Positions 1 to 7,084 of a DNA stretch of 64,000 nucleotides are shown one piece after another. This DNA comes from JBBEBE01 sp040882505 (GTDB taxonomy: Bacteria > Bacteroidota > Rhodothermia > Balneolales > Balneolaceae), in NCBI GenBank assembly GCA_040882505.1, contig JBBEBE010000009.1, positions 186,001-250,000 on the forward strand. Reading direction: 5' to 3'. A program made the translations under genes and the position numbers. Position 1 is the first letter of the stretch, and every line of letters begins with the position of its first letter. Under the pieces are notes generated by a model. That model was given only the letters and a program-made list of their open reading frames with translations. It searched no databases and was not told the origin of the DNA.

Positions 1-699
1 GAAGGGTATCCCGACCCGATCCAGGCTGCAAGAGTCTGTGAAGAGGCTGGTGCACACGGGATCGTCTTCCATCTTCGGGGAGACCGGCGACACATTCAGG
101 ATCCCGATGTCTTTCGCCTCAAGGATGTGGTCACCGGTGTTCTTGATTTCGAGATGGCTGCAACGGACGAAATGATCCGAATATGCCGGGAGGTCGATCC
201 CCACCTGGTCACATTTGTGCCCGAAAACCGCCAGGAGCTAACGACCGAAGGCGGGCTGGACATGACTCGTTTGGAGATCATCTACAGCGAGAAGGTTCTG
301 CCGGCTTTTGAAGGAACCCGCACGCAGGTGAGCCTCTTTTTGGATCCGGAACCGACCCACATCGACATTGCCGCGCGCCTGGGAGTTCCAGTCATTGAAC
401 TCCACACCGGCAGATACGCCAATGCCCGTGGGGAAGCCCGCAACGTGGAACTTCAACGACTCACGGAGGCCGCTATTCAAGCCCACCAACTCGGGATCAC
501 CGTCAATGCCGGACACGGGTTGAACCTTCAGAATCTTCCCGAGTTTTTGGAGACCGTCCCCCATCTGAATGATATCAGTATCGGTCACGCCTTGATCTCG
601 GACGCCCTCTTTCAGGGGCTCTCCTCGACGGTGAAGACCTATTTGAACTGCATGGATGATCACACTCACCAGGGAGAATCCGGCCCGTCAACCGCATGA
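1..699 (+). CDS. pdxJ: Pyridoxine 5'-phosphate synthase PdxJ (5' end outside window)
   Basis: PdxJ closes the pyridoxine ring from 1-deoxyxylulose 5-phosphate and 3-amino-2-oxopropyl phosphate in the DXP-dependent vitamin B6 route (cytosol). The reading frame is open from base 1, so about 232 C-terminal codons of a roughly 240-residue protein are present. Visible family motifs are YPDPIQAA and HLRGDRRHIQD at the start, FVPENRQELTTEGGLD in the middle and GHALISDALF near the end. The next gene, era, starts 4 nt after the stop, suggesting co-transcription. pdxB, an upstream step of the same pathway, lies at 23.9 kb. The identification is firm; only the first few residues are missing. Confidence 0.95.
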   Translation, partial: EGYPDPIQAARVCEEAGAHGIVFHLRGDRRHIQDPDVFRLKDVVTGVLDFEMAATDEMIRICREVDPHLVTFVPENRQELTTEGGLDMTRLEIIYSEKVLPAFEGTRTQVSLFLDPEPTHIDIAARLGVPVIELHTGRYANARGEARNVELQRLTEAAIQAHQLGITVNAGHGLNLQNLPEFLETVPHLNDISIGHALISDALFQGLSSTVKTYLNCMDDHTHQGESGPSTA

Positions 700-703
700 T
701 CTC

Positions 704-1600
704 ATGAACAGCCCTGCAGACACCCCGCACCGTTCCGGTTACGTCGCGTTGATCGGCAATCCCAATGCCGGGAAATCGACACTGATGAATCAAATTCTGG
801 GGAGCCGGGTGTCGATTACCACCCACAAACCACAGACCACCCGACATCAAATTCTGGGGATCCATTCGGACGAGGATTCCCAGATCATGTTCCTGGACAC
901 TCCCGGCGTTCTTACCCCCTCGTATGAATTGCAGAGTGCCATGATGCGTTTTGTCGAGCGAGCCAGACAGGATGCCGACATCATCCTTTTTATTGTGGAC
1001 GGGACGGATGCCTCAACACCGGACCGGGCCATTTCAATTCTGCATTCGTTGCAGAAACCAATCTGGCTGGTGATCAACAAACTCGACCGTATCGACCGAA
1101 CGAAAGCGGAAGAGATCGAGTCACGCATTCGGGAAAAGCTGCGGATAGATCGAACCTTTCAGCTATCTGCCTTGAATGGCGACGGAACAGGCGACCTTCT
1201 GCAATCCCTCAAGGTGTCCCTGCCCGAAGGGCCTCCATACTATCCGAAAGAGATGCTCAGCGAGCAGCCGATGCGGTTTTTCGCTGCCGAGTTGATTCGG
1301 GAACAGATTTTCCTGCAATTCCATGAAGAGATTCCCTACTCCTGCACCGTCGAGGTCTTTCAGTACGAGGAGCAGGAAAAAATGGACGTGATTCGGGCAG
1401 ACATCATTGTCAATCGCTCGTCCCAGAAAGGTATGCTCATCGGCAAGGGCGGGAAAGCGATCCGCAATCTGGGAACGGAAGCACGCGCCTCCATTGAAGA
1501 GTTTACAGGTCGTCACATTTTTCTGGATCTGCACGTCAAAGTCCGGGAAAAGTGGCGGGAAAAAGAGCAGTGGGTACGCCAGCTTGGCTACAACTCTTGA
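704..1600 (+). CDS. era: GTPase Era
   Basis: Era is an essential GTPase that binds the 3' end of 16S rRNA and assists 30S subunit assembly. The 298-residue product has the G1 loop GNPNAGKST near residue 20, the G3 motif DTPG, the G4 motif NKLD and a C-terminal KH domain with GKGGKAIRNLG. The length is typical (about 300). I chose ATG 704, just after the pdxJ stop, because the protein then begins about 10 residues before the G domain as in homologues. An in-frame ATG at 656 would overlap pdxJ and add 16 residues without a clear ribosome site. A hairpin follows the stop. Confidence 0.96.
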   Translation: MNSPADTPHRSGYVALIGNPNAGKSTLMNQILGSRVSITTHKPQTTRHQILGIHSDEDSQIMFLDTPGVLTPSYELQSAMMRFVERARQDADIILFIVDGTDASTPDRAISILHSLQKPIWLVINKLDRIDRTKAEEIESRIREKLRIDRTFQLSALNGDGTGDLLQSLKVSLPEGPPYYPKEMLSEQPMRFFAAELIREQIFLQFHEEIPYSCTVEVFQYEEQEKMDVIRADIIVNRSSQKGMLIGKGGKAIRNLGTEARASIEEFTGRHIFLDLHVKVREKWREKEQWVRQLGYNS

Positions 1601-1620
1601 TCGATCCTGCCACAAACAGA

Positions 1621-1649
1621 ACGGGCCGAACCAAAATGGTTCAGCCCGT
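1621..1649. terminator. Hairpin between convergent genes, probable bidirectional terminator
   Basis: ACGGGC pairs with GCCCGT and GAACCA with TGGTTC around an AAA loop, with a single C/A mismatch between the two stems. It sits between the convergent era and the NTF2-like lipoprotein gene. There is no perfect T tract on the plus strand; the minus strand is followed by a modest T-rich stretch, so minus-strand termination is the better supported direction. Confidence 0.55.
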
Positions 1650-1703
1650 ATCCATGTTCCCGATCCGGCTTGATCAACGGCCGGAAATGGTTGTTGACTC
1701 CTG

Positions 1704-2189
1704 TCAGGGCTCTCGCGGAGAAGAGTGCCATGCTTCGAAGGACCAGACCCCGTCTTCATAGGTATAGACAAGGGTAAACCGGAGATAGACATCCAGATCT
1801 TCACCCTGGACATTGACAACCAGATCGCTGCTTCCGTTGATAATCGCCACGGTCGGTGCGATGATCCGAACTTCAACATCATGATGGTCCAGGCTGCGGT
1901 AGATCACGTCTCCGGACCGTAGCGTGTTCAACAGCTGTTCCCGGGTATCCATGACTCCGCTGGAGTGGGTATACGTGCTGGTAGGAGACATTAATTCTTC
2001 CAGTGCATCATAGTCTTGTGCTTCCAAATAGGCTACACGATCGGCTTCCCGATCCAGCACCTCCTGTGGATCCGGCTCGGCCGTCACGGTCTCGGCGGGT
2101 GCCGTAGATTCACTGTTGCAGGAGGCAAACAGCAGCAGAGCCAGTACCATTGGAGATACATTTTTCAGCAAGGTAGATACGTTCTTCAT
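1704..2189 (-). CDS. NTF2-like (DUF4440/SnoaL-type) lipoprotein
   Basis: This 161-residue product has a lipoprotein signal peptide ending in LLLFASC (lipidated Cys24), a short Ser/Thr/Glu-rich linker, and then a domain of about 110 residues resembling the DUF4440/SnoaL NTF2-like fold. Recognisable stretches are a predicted helix around VAYLEAQDYDALEELM, then TYTHSSGV, and a C-terminal strand LVYTYEDGVWSFEAWH. These domains bind small ligands or act as enzymes; no catalytic assignment is possible. I chose ATG 2189 because it begins the signal peptide; a longer frame upstream has no signal peptide. The likely location is the periplasmic face of a membrane. Confidence 0.75.
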   Translation of the reverse strand: MKNVSTLLKNVSPMVLALLLFASCNSESTAPAETVTAEPDPQEVLDREADRVAYLEAQDYDALEELMSPTSTYTHSSGVMDTREQLLNTLRSGDVIYRSLDHHDVEVRIIAPTVAIINGSSDLVVNVQGEDLDVYLRFTLVYTYEDGVWSFEAWHSSPREP

Positions 2190-2288
2190 GGGATAGGGGT
2201 TTTCATTCTGTGAACATTCAATTCGTACAAGTCGGCAACCCGGTTTGTGACCCGATCGGCCAACCTCCGGGAAGTTGGGTAAAAAAAA

Positions 2289-2320
2289 TTTCGCATAAAA
2301 CTGAAAGTTCTCTATATTTG
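2289..2320 (+). promoter_or_regulatory. Bacteroidota-type promoter for the met leader
   Basis: TATATTTG at 2313-2320 is an exact match to the Bacteroidota -7 consensus TAnnTTTG. Twenty bases upstream lies TTTC (2289-2292), one base off the -33 TTTG. Transcription would start only a few bases before the ATG at 2329, giving a nearly leaderless mRNA. The promoter is inferred from sequence only. Confidence 0.6.
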
Positions 2321-2328
2321 CTCCCGTG

Positions 2329-2412
2329 ATGAGAAACGAAATCAACCATACTACCTCTGCTTCCAACAGAATCGCCCTCGGGATGATGTGCTGTTGCTGT
2401 ATCTGTATGTAG
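2329..2412 (+). CDS. Cys/Met-rich leader peptide (27 aa) of a putative attenuator
   Basis: This short frame opens at ATG 2329 and stops at TAG 2410-2412. The peptide runs MRNEINHTTSASNRIALG and then continues MM, four consecutive Cys codons (2389-2400), Ile, Cys and Met. Such a run of a regulatory amino acid right before the stop is the hallmark of ribosome-mediated attenuators. It lies between a promoter and a hairpin-plus-T-tract, in front of metY, whose pathway consumes reduced sulfur. There is no Shine-Dalgarno, consistent with a leaderless start. I infer that it senses charged tRNA-Cys, possibly also tRNA-Met; it has no function as a protein that I can recognise. Confidence 0.75.
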   Translation: MRNEINHTTSASNRIALGMMCCCCICM

Positions 2413-2473
2413 CAGAGGAGGGATTTCCGTCACACTTTTCACGTGCACAAGCCCTCCGATTCGATCGAGGGCT
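2354..2473 (+). promoter_or_regulatory. Attenuator with three mutually exclusive pairings
   Basis: Segment 1, CCTCTGCT (2354-2361), is perfectly complementary to segment 2, AGCAGAGG (2411-2418), which contains part of the leader stop codon. GGAGGG (2417-2422), overlapping segment 2, is complementary to CCCTCC (2452-2457), the left arm of the downstream terminator. The terminator arms are 2450-2456 and 2467-2473. This gives 1:2, 2:3 (antiterminator) and 3:4 (terminator) alternatives, as in classical amino acid attenuators. The Cys codons lie between segments 1 and 2, just before segment 2. A ribosome stalled there should keep 1 and 2 apart and favour 2:3, while one that reaches the stop covers segment 2 and favours termination (inference). 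Confidence 0.7.
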
Positions 2474-2478
2474 TTTTT
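2450..2478 (+). terminator. Intrinsic terminator of the Cys leader
   Basis: AGCCCTC (2450-2456) pairs with GAGGGCT (2467-2473). The helix is extended by GAT/ATC with one bulged C and a TCG loop, and is followed by six T (2473-2478). It lies 38 nt after the leader peptide stop and before the SAM-I riboswitch, so it can only act on the leader transcript. Confidence 0.8.
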
Positions 2479-2511
2479 GTTTGAATGCACGACGTTCTTT
2501 TTCAAAACAAG

Positions 2512-2622
2512 CTCTTATCGAGAAAGGCGGAGGGAACAGGCCCGTTGAACCCTTAGCAACCGCTTCTGATCCGTCAGAAGGCCAGGTGCTAAATCCTGCC
2601 CCGGACGGGGGAAAGATGAGTC
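2512..2622 (+). promoter_or_regulatory. SAM-I (S-box) riboswitch
   Basis: The S-box core is plain: P1 CTTATC (2514-2519) with GATGAG (2615-2620), the AGGCGGAGGGA strand, GGCCCGTTGAA, TTAGCAACC, a P3 hairpin CTTCTGA/TCAGAAG, the GGTGCTAAATCC joining region, and P4 CCCC/GGGG. It binds S-adenosylmethionine and controls Met synthesis genes. GATGAGT (2615-2621) can instead pair with ACTCGTC (2661-2667), which overlaps the left arm of the next terminator. This gives an antiterminator when SAM is absent and P1 is not formed, and predicts repression of metY by SAM. Confidence 0.93.
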
Positions 2623-2651
2623 GCGAGGTTGTCCGATGAAGACAGAATACA

Positions 2652-2706
2652 AAGCCTCTTACTCGTCGATCCCGAATCGGGACGGAACGCGTAAGCGGCT
2701 TTTTTT
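2652..2706 (+). terminator. Riboswitch-controlled intrinsic terminator before metY
   Basis: AAGCCTCTTACTCG (2652-2665) pairs with CGCGTAAGCGGCTT (2688-2701) with two mismatches. It encloses a small TCCCG/CGGGA hairpin and is followed by a T run through 2706. Its left arm overlaps ACTCGTC (2661-2667), the partner of the riboswitch P1 3' strand. Confidence 0.82.
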
Positions 2707-2751
2707 ATATCCATCAACTGATCATCGACAACCGAATCAACCGAACCGACC

Positions 2752-4071
2752 ATGAGCTCTGAAAAATCTGAACGCAATTTCAAATTTGAAACCCTTCAAC
2801 TGCACGCCGGACAAGAACCGGACCCAACGACCGGCTCCCGGGCCGTCCCGATCTACCAGACGACCTCGTATCAATTCAATGACACGGAACACGCCGGAAA
2901 TCTTTTTGGCCTGAAAGAGTTCGGGAACATCTACACCCGAATCATGAATCCGACCACGGATGTCTTCGAAAAGCGAATTGCTGCGCTTGAGGGTGGAGCC
3001 GCTGCTGTCGGAACCGCCTCCGGACAGTCTGCCCAGTTCCTGGCAATTACCACACTTGCCCAGGCCGGTGACAACATTGTATCGACTCCGTTTCTTTATG
3101 GAGGAACGTTCAACCAGTTCAACGTCTCTCTTCCACGACTCGGTATCAACGTCCGGTTTCCCGAAGAGGACACCATCGACGCCTTTGAATCTCTGATCGA
3201 CAAGGACACCAAAGCGATCTACGTCGAATCGATCGGAAACCCGAGAGGCAACGTTGCCGACTTTGGAGGGCTCTCCAAATTGGCGAAGAAGCATAATATC
3301 GCACTGGTGGTCGACAACACCTTTGGTGCGGCCGGAGCCATTGCCCGACCCATCGAACATGGAGCCAACGTCGTCGTCGAATCTGCCACCAAATGGATCG
3401 GCGGACACGGCACCAGCATCGGTGGAGTGATCGTCGATGCCGGAAACTTCAATTGGGGAAATGGAAACTATCCACTCTTTACGGATCCTGCACCCGGATA
3501 TCACGGGCTCAACTTCTGGGAAGTTTTTGGAGAAGACGGACCGTTTGGCAACATCGCTTTTGCGATTCGTGCACGGGTCGAGGGGCTGCGGGACTTTGGT
3601 CCGGCTCAGTCTCCGTTCAACAGTTTCTTGTTGCTTCAAGGTCTCGAGACACTCTCGCTTCGAATCGAGCGACACAACGAAAACGCCAAAAAACTGGCCA
3701 ACTGGCTCAAGGATCACGACTCTGTGGAATGGATCAATTACACCGGACTACCGGACCATCCCTACCACGAGCAGGCGAAAAAGTATCTGCAACCGGGCCG
3801 CTTCGGGACTGTCTTCAACTTTGGAGTCAAGGGAGGCTATGAAGCCGGTCGGGCTTTTATCGACAATGTAAAACTGTCCAGCCACCTGGCCAACGTCGGG
3901 GATGCCAAGACACTGGTCATTCACCCGTCATCGACCACACACCAGCAGTTGAGTGACAACGACCAGATTGCCAGTGGTGTCAAGAAAGACCAGGTCCGGG
4001 TTTCTGTCGGAATTGAACATATCGATGACATTATCGAAGACTTTGAAGAGGCCTTCAAAGCGATCAGATAA
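2752..4071 (+). CDS. metY: O-acetylhomoserine sulfhydrylase (PLP enzyme)
   Basis: This 439-residue cytosolic enzyme of the Cys/Met gamma-family of PLP proteins makes homocysteine directly from O-acetylhomoserine and sulfide. It has FETLQLHAGQEPDPTTGSRA at the N-terminus, IYQTTSY, YTRIMNPTTDVFEKRIAALEGG, and the PLP-binding Lys214 in VESATKWIGGHG. The length (over 420) and the sulfhydrylase-type GFNW-like insert region favour MetY over cystathionine gamma-synthase (about 380). It lies behind the Cys leader and SAM-I riboswitch and before metX, which makes its substrate. I see no clear Shine-Dalgarno before ATG 2752. Confidence 0.93.
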   Translation: MSSEKSERNFKFETLQLHAGQEPDPTTGSRAVPIYQTTSYQFNDTEHAGNLFGLKEFGNIYTRIMNPTTDVFEKRIAALEGGAAAVGTASGQSAQFLAITTLAQAGDNIVSTPFLYGGTFNQFNVSLPRLGINVRFPEEDTIDAFESLIDKDTKAIYVESIGNPRGNVADFGGLSKLAKKHNIALVVDNTFGAAGAIARPIEHGANVVVESATKWIGGHGTSIGGVIVDAGNFNWGNGNYPLFTDPAPGYHGLNFWEVFGEDGPFGNIAFAIRARVEGLRDFGPAQSPFNSFLLLQGLETLSLRIERHNENAKKLANWLKDHDSVEWINYTGLPDHPYHEQAKKYLQPGRFGTVFNFGVKGGYEAGRAFIDNVKLSSHLANVGDAKTLVIHPSSTTHQQLSDNDQIASGVKKDQVRVSVGIEHIDDIIEDFEEAFKAIR

Positions 4072-4190
4072 GATGTGTCGATTACATAAACCCGCTTGAT
4101 TGAAAGCACGATTGCCCCGTCATACCGATGAGATTCTGTCCGCACAGCATCCTATTTATGGCGGGGCTTTCGTTGTATTATGGAGTACCC

Positions 4191-5240
4191 ATGACTGGAA
4201 CGACTGAACATACAACCCTGCGCAAAGCGTTTGTTACGGAAGCGGGAGACCGATTCGAACACGCACCGGTTGCATACAAGACGTGGGGACAACTCAATCG
4301 AAGACGGGACAATGTGGTGATTATCTGTCACGCGTTGACCGGGAATGTTCATGCAGATGAGTGGTTTCCCGGGCTGTTCGAGAAGGACGGCCCGATTGAC
4401 CCGAACGAACACTTCGTCATCTGCATCAACGTTCCCGGCAGTTGTTACGGCTCATTGGGACCCCTTACCACCCGTCCCGAGACCGGTCATCCATGGCGGT
4501 CTTCCTTCCCCGAAATTACGATTCGGGATATGGTACATTTCCAGCAACTCCTGTTGGATCAACTTGAGATCGAAGGCGTCGAAACCATCCTTGGCGGATC
4601 CATGGGAGGCATGCAGGCCCTCGAGTTCATGTTGATGGACCATCGTATCCGGTCTGCCATTCCCATGGCCATGGGATTGGCTCATACACCATGGGCCATT
4701 GGCATCAGTCATGTACAACGACAAGCCATCTTTCAGGATCCGAACTGGAAAGGTGGTGAGTATAGCGATGCAGCTCCCCCGAATCAGGGGCTCTCGACTG
4801 CACGCATGATTGCGATGATCACCTATCGCGCCCCCGAGGATTACGAAAAGAAATTCGGACGGCGCATTCAGCCGGAGAACAACCTCTACCAAGTCGAGTC
4901 CTATCTCAACTACCAAGGTGAGAAATTGACAAAACGGTTTGATGCCAACAGCTACATTGCTCTGACACGGGCGATGGATCGCCACGACATCACTCGTGGA
5001 CGCGGCAACGCATCCGAAATTCTCTCCAAGGTAGAGATTCCGGTACTGGTCGTTGGGATCGATACCGATCTTCTCTACCCGGTCCAGGAACAGAAAGAGT
5101 TGGCCCGTCTTCTTCCGAATGGATCGTTTGCCGAGATTCACTCCATCCATGGACATGACGCCTTCCTGATCGAGTTCGATCAACTCAAAGGGTTGACGAA
5201 ACCCTTCTTTGAAAATCGGCAGACGACGCTCTCGCGATAA
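4191..5240 (+). CDS. metX: Homoserine O-acetyltransferase
   Basis: MetX transfers an acetyl group from acetyl-CoA to homoserine, giving the substrate of MetY. This is an alpha/beta-hydrolase of 349 residues with CHALTGN and INVPGSCYGSLGP near the N-terminus, the nucleophile elbow GGSMGG (Ser137), and a C-terminal GHDAFLIEF containing the catalytic His. ATG 4191 is preceded by GGAG at good spacing; the upstream in-frame ATGs (4128, 4158) lack this and would add residues not expected in the family. The gap of 119 nt from metY has no terminator, so it is probably in the same riboswitch-controlled operon. Confidence 0.94.
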   Translation: MTGTTEHTTLRKAFVTEAGDRFEHAPVAYKTWGQLNRRRDNVVIICHALTGNVHADEWFPGLFEKDGPIDPNEHFVICINVPGSCYGSLGPLTTRPETGHPWRSSFPEITIRDMVHFQQLLLDQLEIEGVETILGGSMGGMQALEFMLMDHRIRSAIPMAMGLAHTPWAIGISHVQRQAIFQDPNWKGGEYSDAAPPNQGLSTARMIAMITYRAPEDYEKKFGRRIQPENNLYQVESYLNYQGEKLTKRFDANSYIALTRAMDRHDITRGRGNASEILSKVEIPVLVVGIDTDLLYPVQEQKELARLLPNGSFAEIHSIHGHDAFLIEFDQLKGLTKPFFENRQTTLSR

Positions 5241-5545
5241 GTTCGGACAGACTGCACAAACCGCTCTGTCCGTCCTGTCGCTTCTATCACGGACCGGCGA
5301 ATCGTCAAGCGACGATTGACGATCCAATACGGTCTGTTTCTCTGCCGATGCCCCCGTTCTCTTTGTGACCATCCGGAATGTCATGAACCGGACCTGTTCC
5401 GGAGTTATCCACATTTTATATATGTACTATATGTGTATATCTTGGAATACTGTGCAGAAGAACGTAAAAACAGCGATTACCACGGATCCATGAGAACGTT
5501 CAAAGAATATTCACACTAATTTGGGATTACGTCTCAATATTCTTC
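5241..5545. other. Non-coding stretch between metX and the dcw promoter
   Basis: I see no credible gene here. It contains a 7-bp hairpin AATCGTC/GACGATT (5300-5317) without a T tract, an exact DnaA-box 9-mer TTATCCACA (5405-5413), and an AT-rich segment with two TATATGT copies (5419-5425 and 5428-5434). None of these alone supports a functional call. Confidence 0.5.
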
Positions 5546-5575
5546 TTGACATGTTGATTTTGTTTGGGGTACATT
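5546..5575 (+). promoter_or_regulatory. Promoter of mraZ / dcw cluster
   Basis: TTGACA (5546-5551), an 18-bp spacer and TACATT (5570-5575) form a sigma70-like promoter. Transcription would start around 5582, inside the MraZ repeat array that follows immediately. Confidence 0.55.
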
Positions 5576-5600
5576 GTGGGTAGAAGTGGGGAAAAGTGGG
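5576..5600 (+). promoter_or_regulatory. MraZ operator: three GTGGG repeats at 10-bp spacing
   Basis: GTGGG occurs at 5576, 5586 and 5596, exactly 10 bp apart. This matches the known MraZ box (direct TGGGN repeats spaced one helical turn upstream of mraZ in several phyla). It covers the predicted transcription start, so MraZ binding would repress its own operon. Confidence 0.85.
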
Positions 5601-5675
5601 AGAAGTTTATCCTACCCCCGTTTTCCGGTTATTCCAGAGCCGATCACAATCCGACAACCCAAACTCCAGCTATTC

Positions 5676-6140
5676 GTGCCCAGCTTCAAAGGGGAATACG
5701 AACACAGCGTGGACAGCAAGGGAAGGGTCTCCTTCCCTGCCAAGCTACGCAAGCTTCTTTCACCAGAGGCGCAGGAGGGGTTTACCCTTCTTCGAGGGCT
5801 GGAGCCATGTCTCTACCTCTATCCGGGGGACGAGTGGAAAGTCGTTGAGAACAAGCTCGCTTCCATCAATAGTTTCACACGCCAAGGTCGTACCGTCAAG
5901 CGAAACTTCCTCAGGTTCGCTGAAGATGTTGTACTGGACAAACAAAATCGAATCCCACTCCCCGCTCACCTTAAGGAATGGGCCAAGATTGACGGAACCG
6001 CCATATTTATTGGCAGTGGTGAACGAATCGAAATCTGGTCGCCGGAAAAACTGGACGAAGTGGACGCAAATCTCAGCTTTGAATCCTATCAGGAGCTCTT
6101 CGAGCAAGTGATGGGGGACTCGGAAGAGGAGATGTCATGA
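5676..6140 (+). CDS. mraZ: Transcriptional regulator MraZ
   Basis: MraZ is a DNA-binding AbrB-like protein that controls the dcw cluster. The 154-residue product has both SpoVT/AbrB-like repeats: YEHSVDSKGRVSFPAKLR near residue 10 and VVLDKQNRIPLPAHLKEWA around residue 85. The start is a GTG at 5676, giving VPSFKGEYEHS, which aligns with the usual MraZ N-terminus. An upstream in-frame TTG (5574) would place the operator inside the gene and add 34 atypical residues. The stop overlaps the rsmH start as ATGA. Three MraZ sites lie 76-100 nt upstream. Confidence 0.92.
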   Translation: MPSFKGEYEHSVDSKGRVSFPAKLRKLLSPEAQEGFTLLRGLEPCLYLYPGDEWKVVENKLASINSFTRQGRTVKRNFLRFAEDVVLDKQNRIPLPAHLKEWAKIDGTAIFIGSGERIEIWSPEKLDEVDANLSFESYQELFEQVMGDSEEEMS

Positions 6141-7084
6141 GTGTTCAGCATTTCGAATACATCCCGCACATTCCGGTCCTTCTGACCGAGTGCCTGGACT
6201 TCTTGGTCCAACAGACCGATGGAGTTTATATCGACGGGACATTGGGAGGAGGAGGACACAGTGAAGCAATTCTGAACCGCCTTGAACCAACCGGTTTATT
6301 GTACGGGATCGATCAGGATCCAGAGGCGCATCAAGCCGCTGGAGAACGAATCGGAGAGGATGATCGATTCCATCCTTTGCACGGGAATTTTGGCCACATG
6401 GTCAGTCTGCTTCCACCAGAGAGTCATGGCAACATTGATGGTATCTTGTTCGACCTGGGAGTTTCGACTCATCAGATTCGAGAACGTGAACGTGGGTTCA
6501 GCTTCCAGGAGGATGGACCTCTCGATATGAGAATGGGCAATCTGACCAGCCTTACAGCGGCGAATGTTGTCAACGAATACAGCGAACAGCAAATTCGTGA
6601 GATCCTTTGGCAGTACGGTGAAGAGCGTCTTGGCCGTCCCATTGCACGTGCCATTGTGGCTGCACGCCCACTGTCAACAACTGGAGAGTTGGCACAGATC
6701 GTCCGATCCGTCGTCAAGGGACCTCATCAGGTCAAATCTCTGGCACGCGTCTTCCAGGCACTACGGATCGAAGTAAATCGAGAGATGGAGATGCTCAAAA
6801 AGGCTCTGGAGCAGGCTCTGGACCTTTTAAAACCGAACGGTATTCTTGTGGCCATCTCCTATCATTCATTGGAAGATCGTCTGGTCAAGAATTTTTTCAA
6901 AAGCGGGAATTTTGACGGCGAGATTCCAAAAGATTTTTACGGGCATTCCCAAGCCCCGTTGGAGCCGCTTCACCGAAAGGTGATCAAACCCGGCAAAGAG
7001 GAGATGAACAGAAATCCCGCTGCACGAAGTGCTCGCCTCCGTGCGGCCTCGAAACGTAACCCGGAGGACATTCCATGTGGATAG
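6137..7084 (+). CDS. rsmH: 16S rRNA (cytosine-N4) methyltransferase RsmH (MraW)
   Basis: RsmH methylates N4 of C1402 in 16S rRNA using SAM. The 315-residue product has the N-terminal HIPVLLTECLDFL, the SAM-binding DGTLGGGGHSEAIL around residue 36, GILFDLGVSTHQI near residue 100, and the C-terminal ISYHSLEDRLVKNFF. Second gene of the dcw operon; its start overlaps the mraZ stop (ATGA) and its end overlaps the ftsL-like gene by 10 nt, so translation is probably coupled. Confidence 0.95.
   Translation: MSVQHFEYIPHIPVLLTECLDFLVQQTDGVYIDGTLGGGGHSEAILNRLEPTGLLYGIDQDPEAHQAAGERIGEDDRFHPLHGNFGHMVSLLPPESHGNIDGILFDLGVSTHQIRERERGFSFQEDGPLDMRMGNLTSLTAANVVNEYSEQQIREILWQYGEERLGRPIARAIVAARPLSTTGELAQIVRSVVKGPHQVKSLARVFQALRIEVNREMEMLKKALEQALDLLKPNGILVAISYHSLEDRLVKNFFKSGNFDGEIPKDFYGHSQAPLEPLHRKVIKPGKEEMNRNPAARSARLRAASKRNPEDIPCG

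Noticed and set aside
5300..5317. Hairpin AATCGTC/GACGATT after metX as a terminator
   Set aside because: Only 7 bp and no T tract on either strand.
5405..5413. Exact DnaA-box 9-mer TTATCCACA upstream of mraZ, next to AT-rich DNA
   Set aside because: A given 9-mer is expected about once in 130 kb per strand pair, so one copy in 64 kb is unremarkable. There is no cluster of boxes and no dnaA or dnaN nearby.
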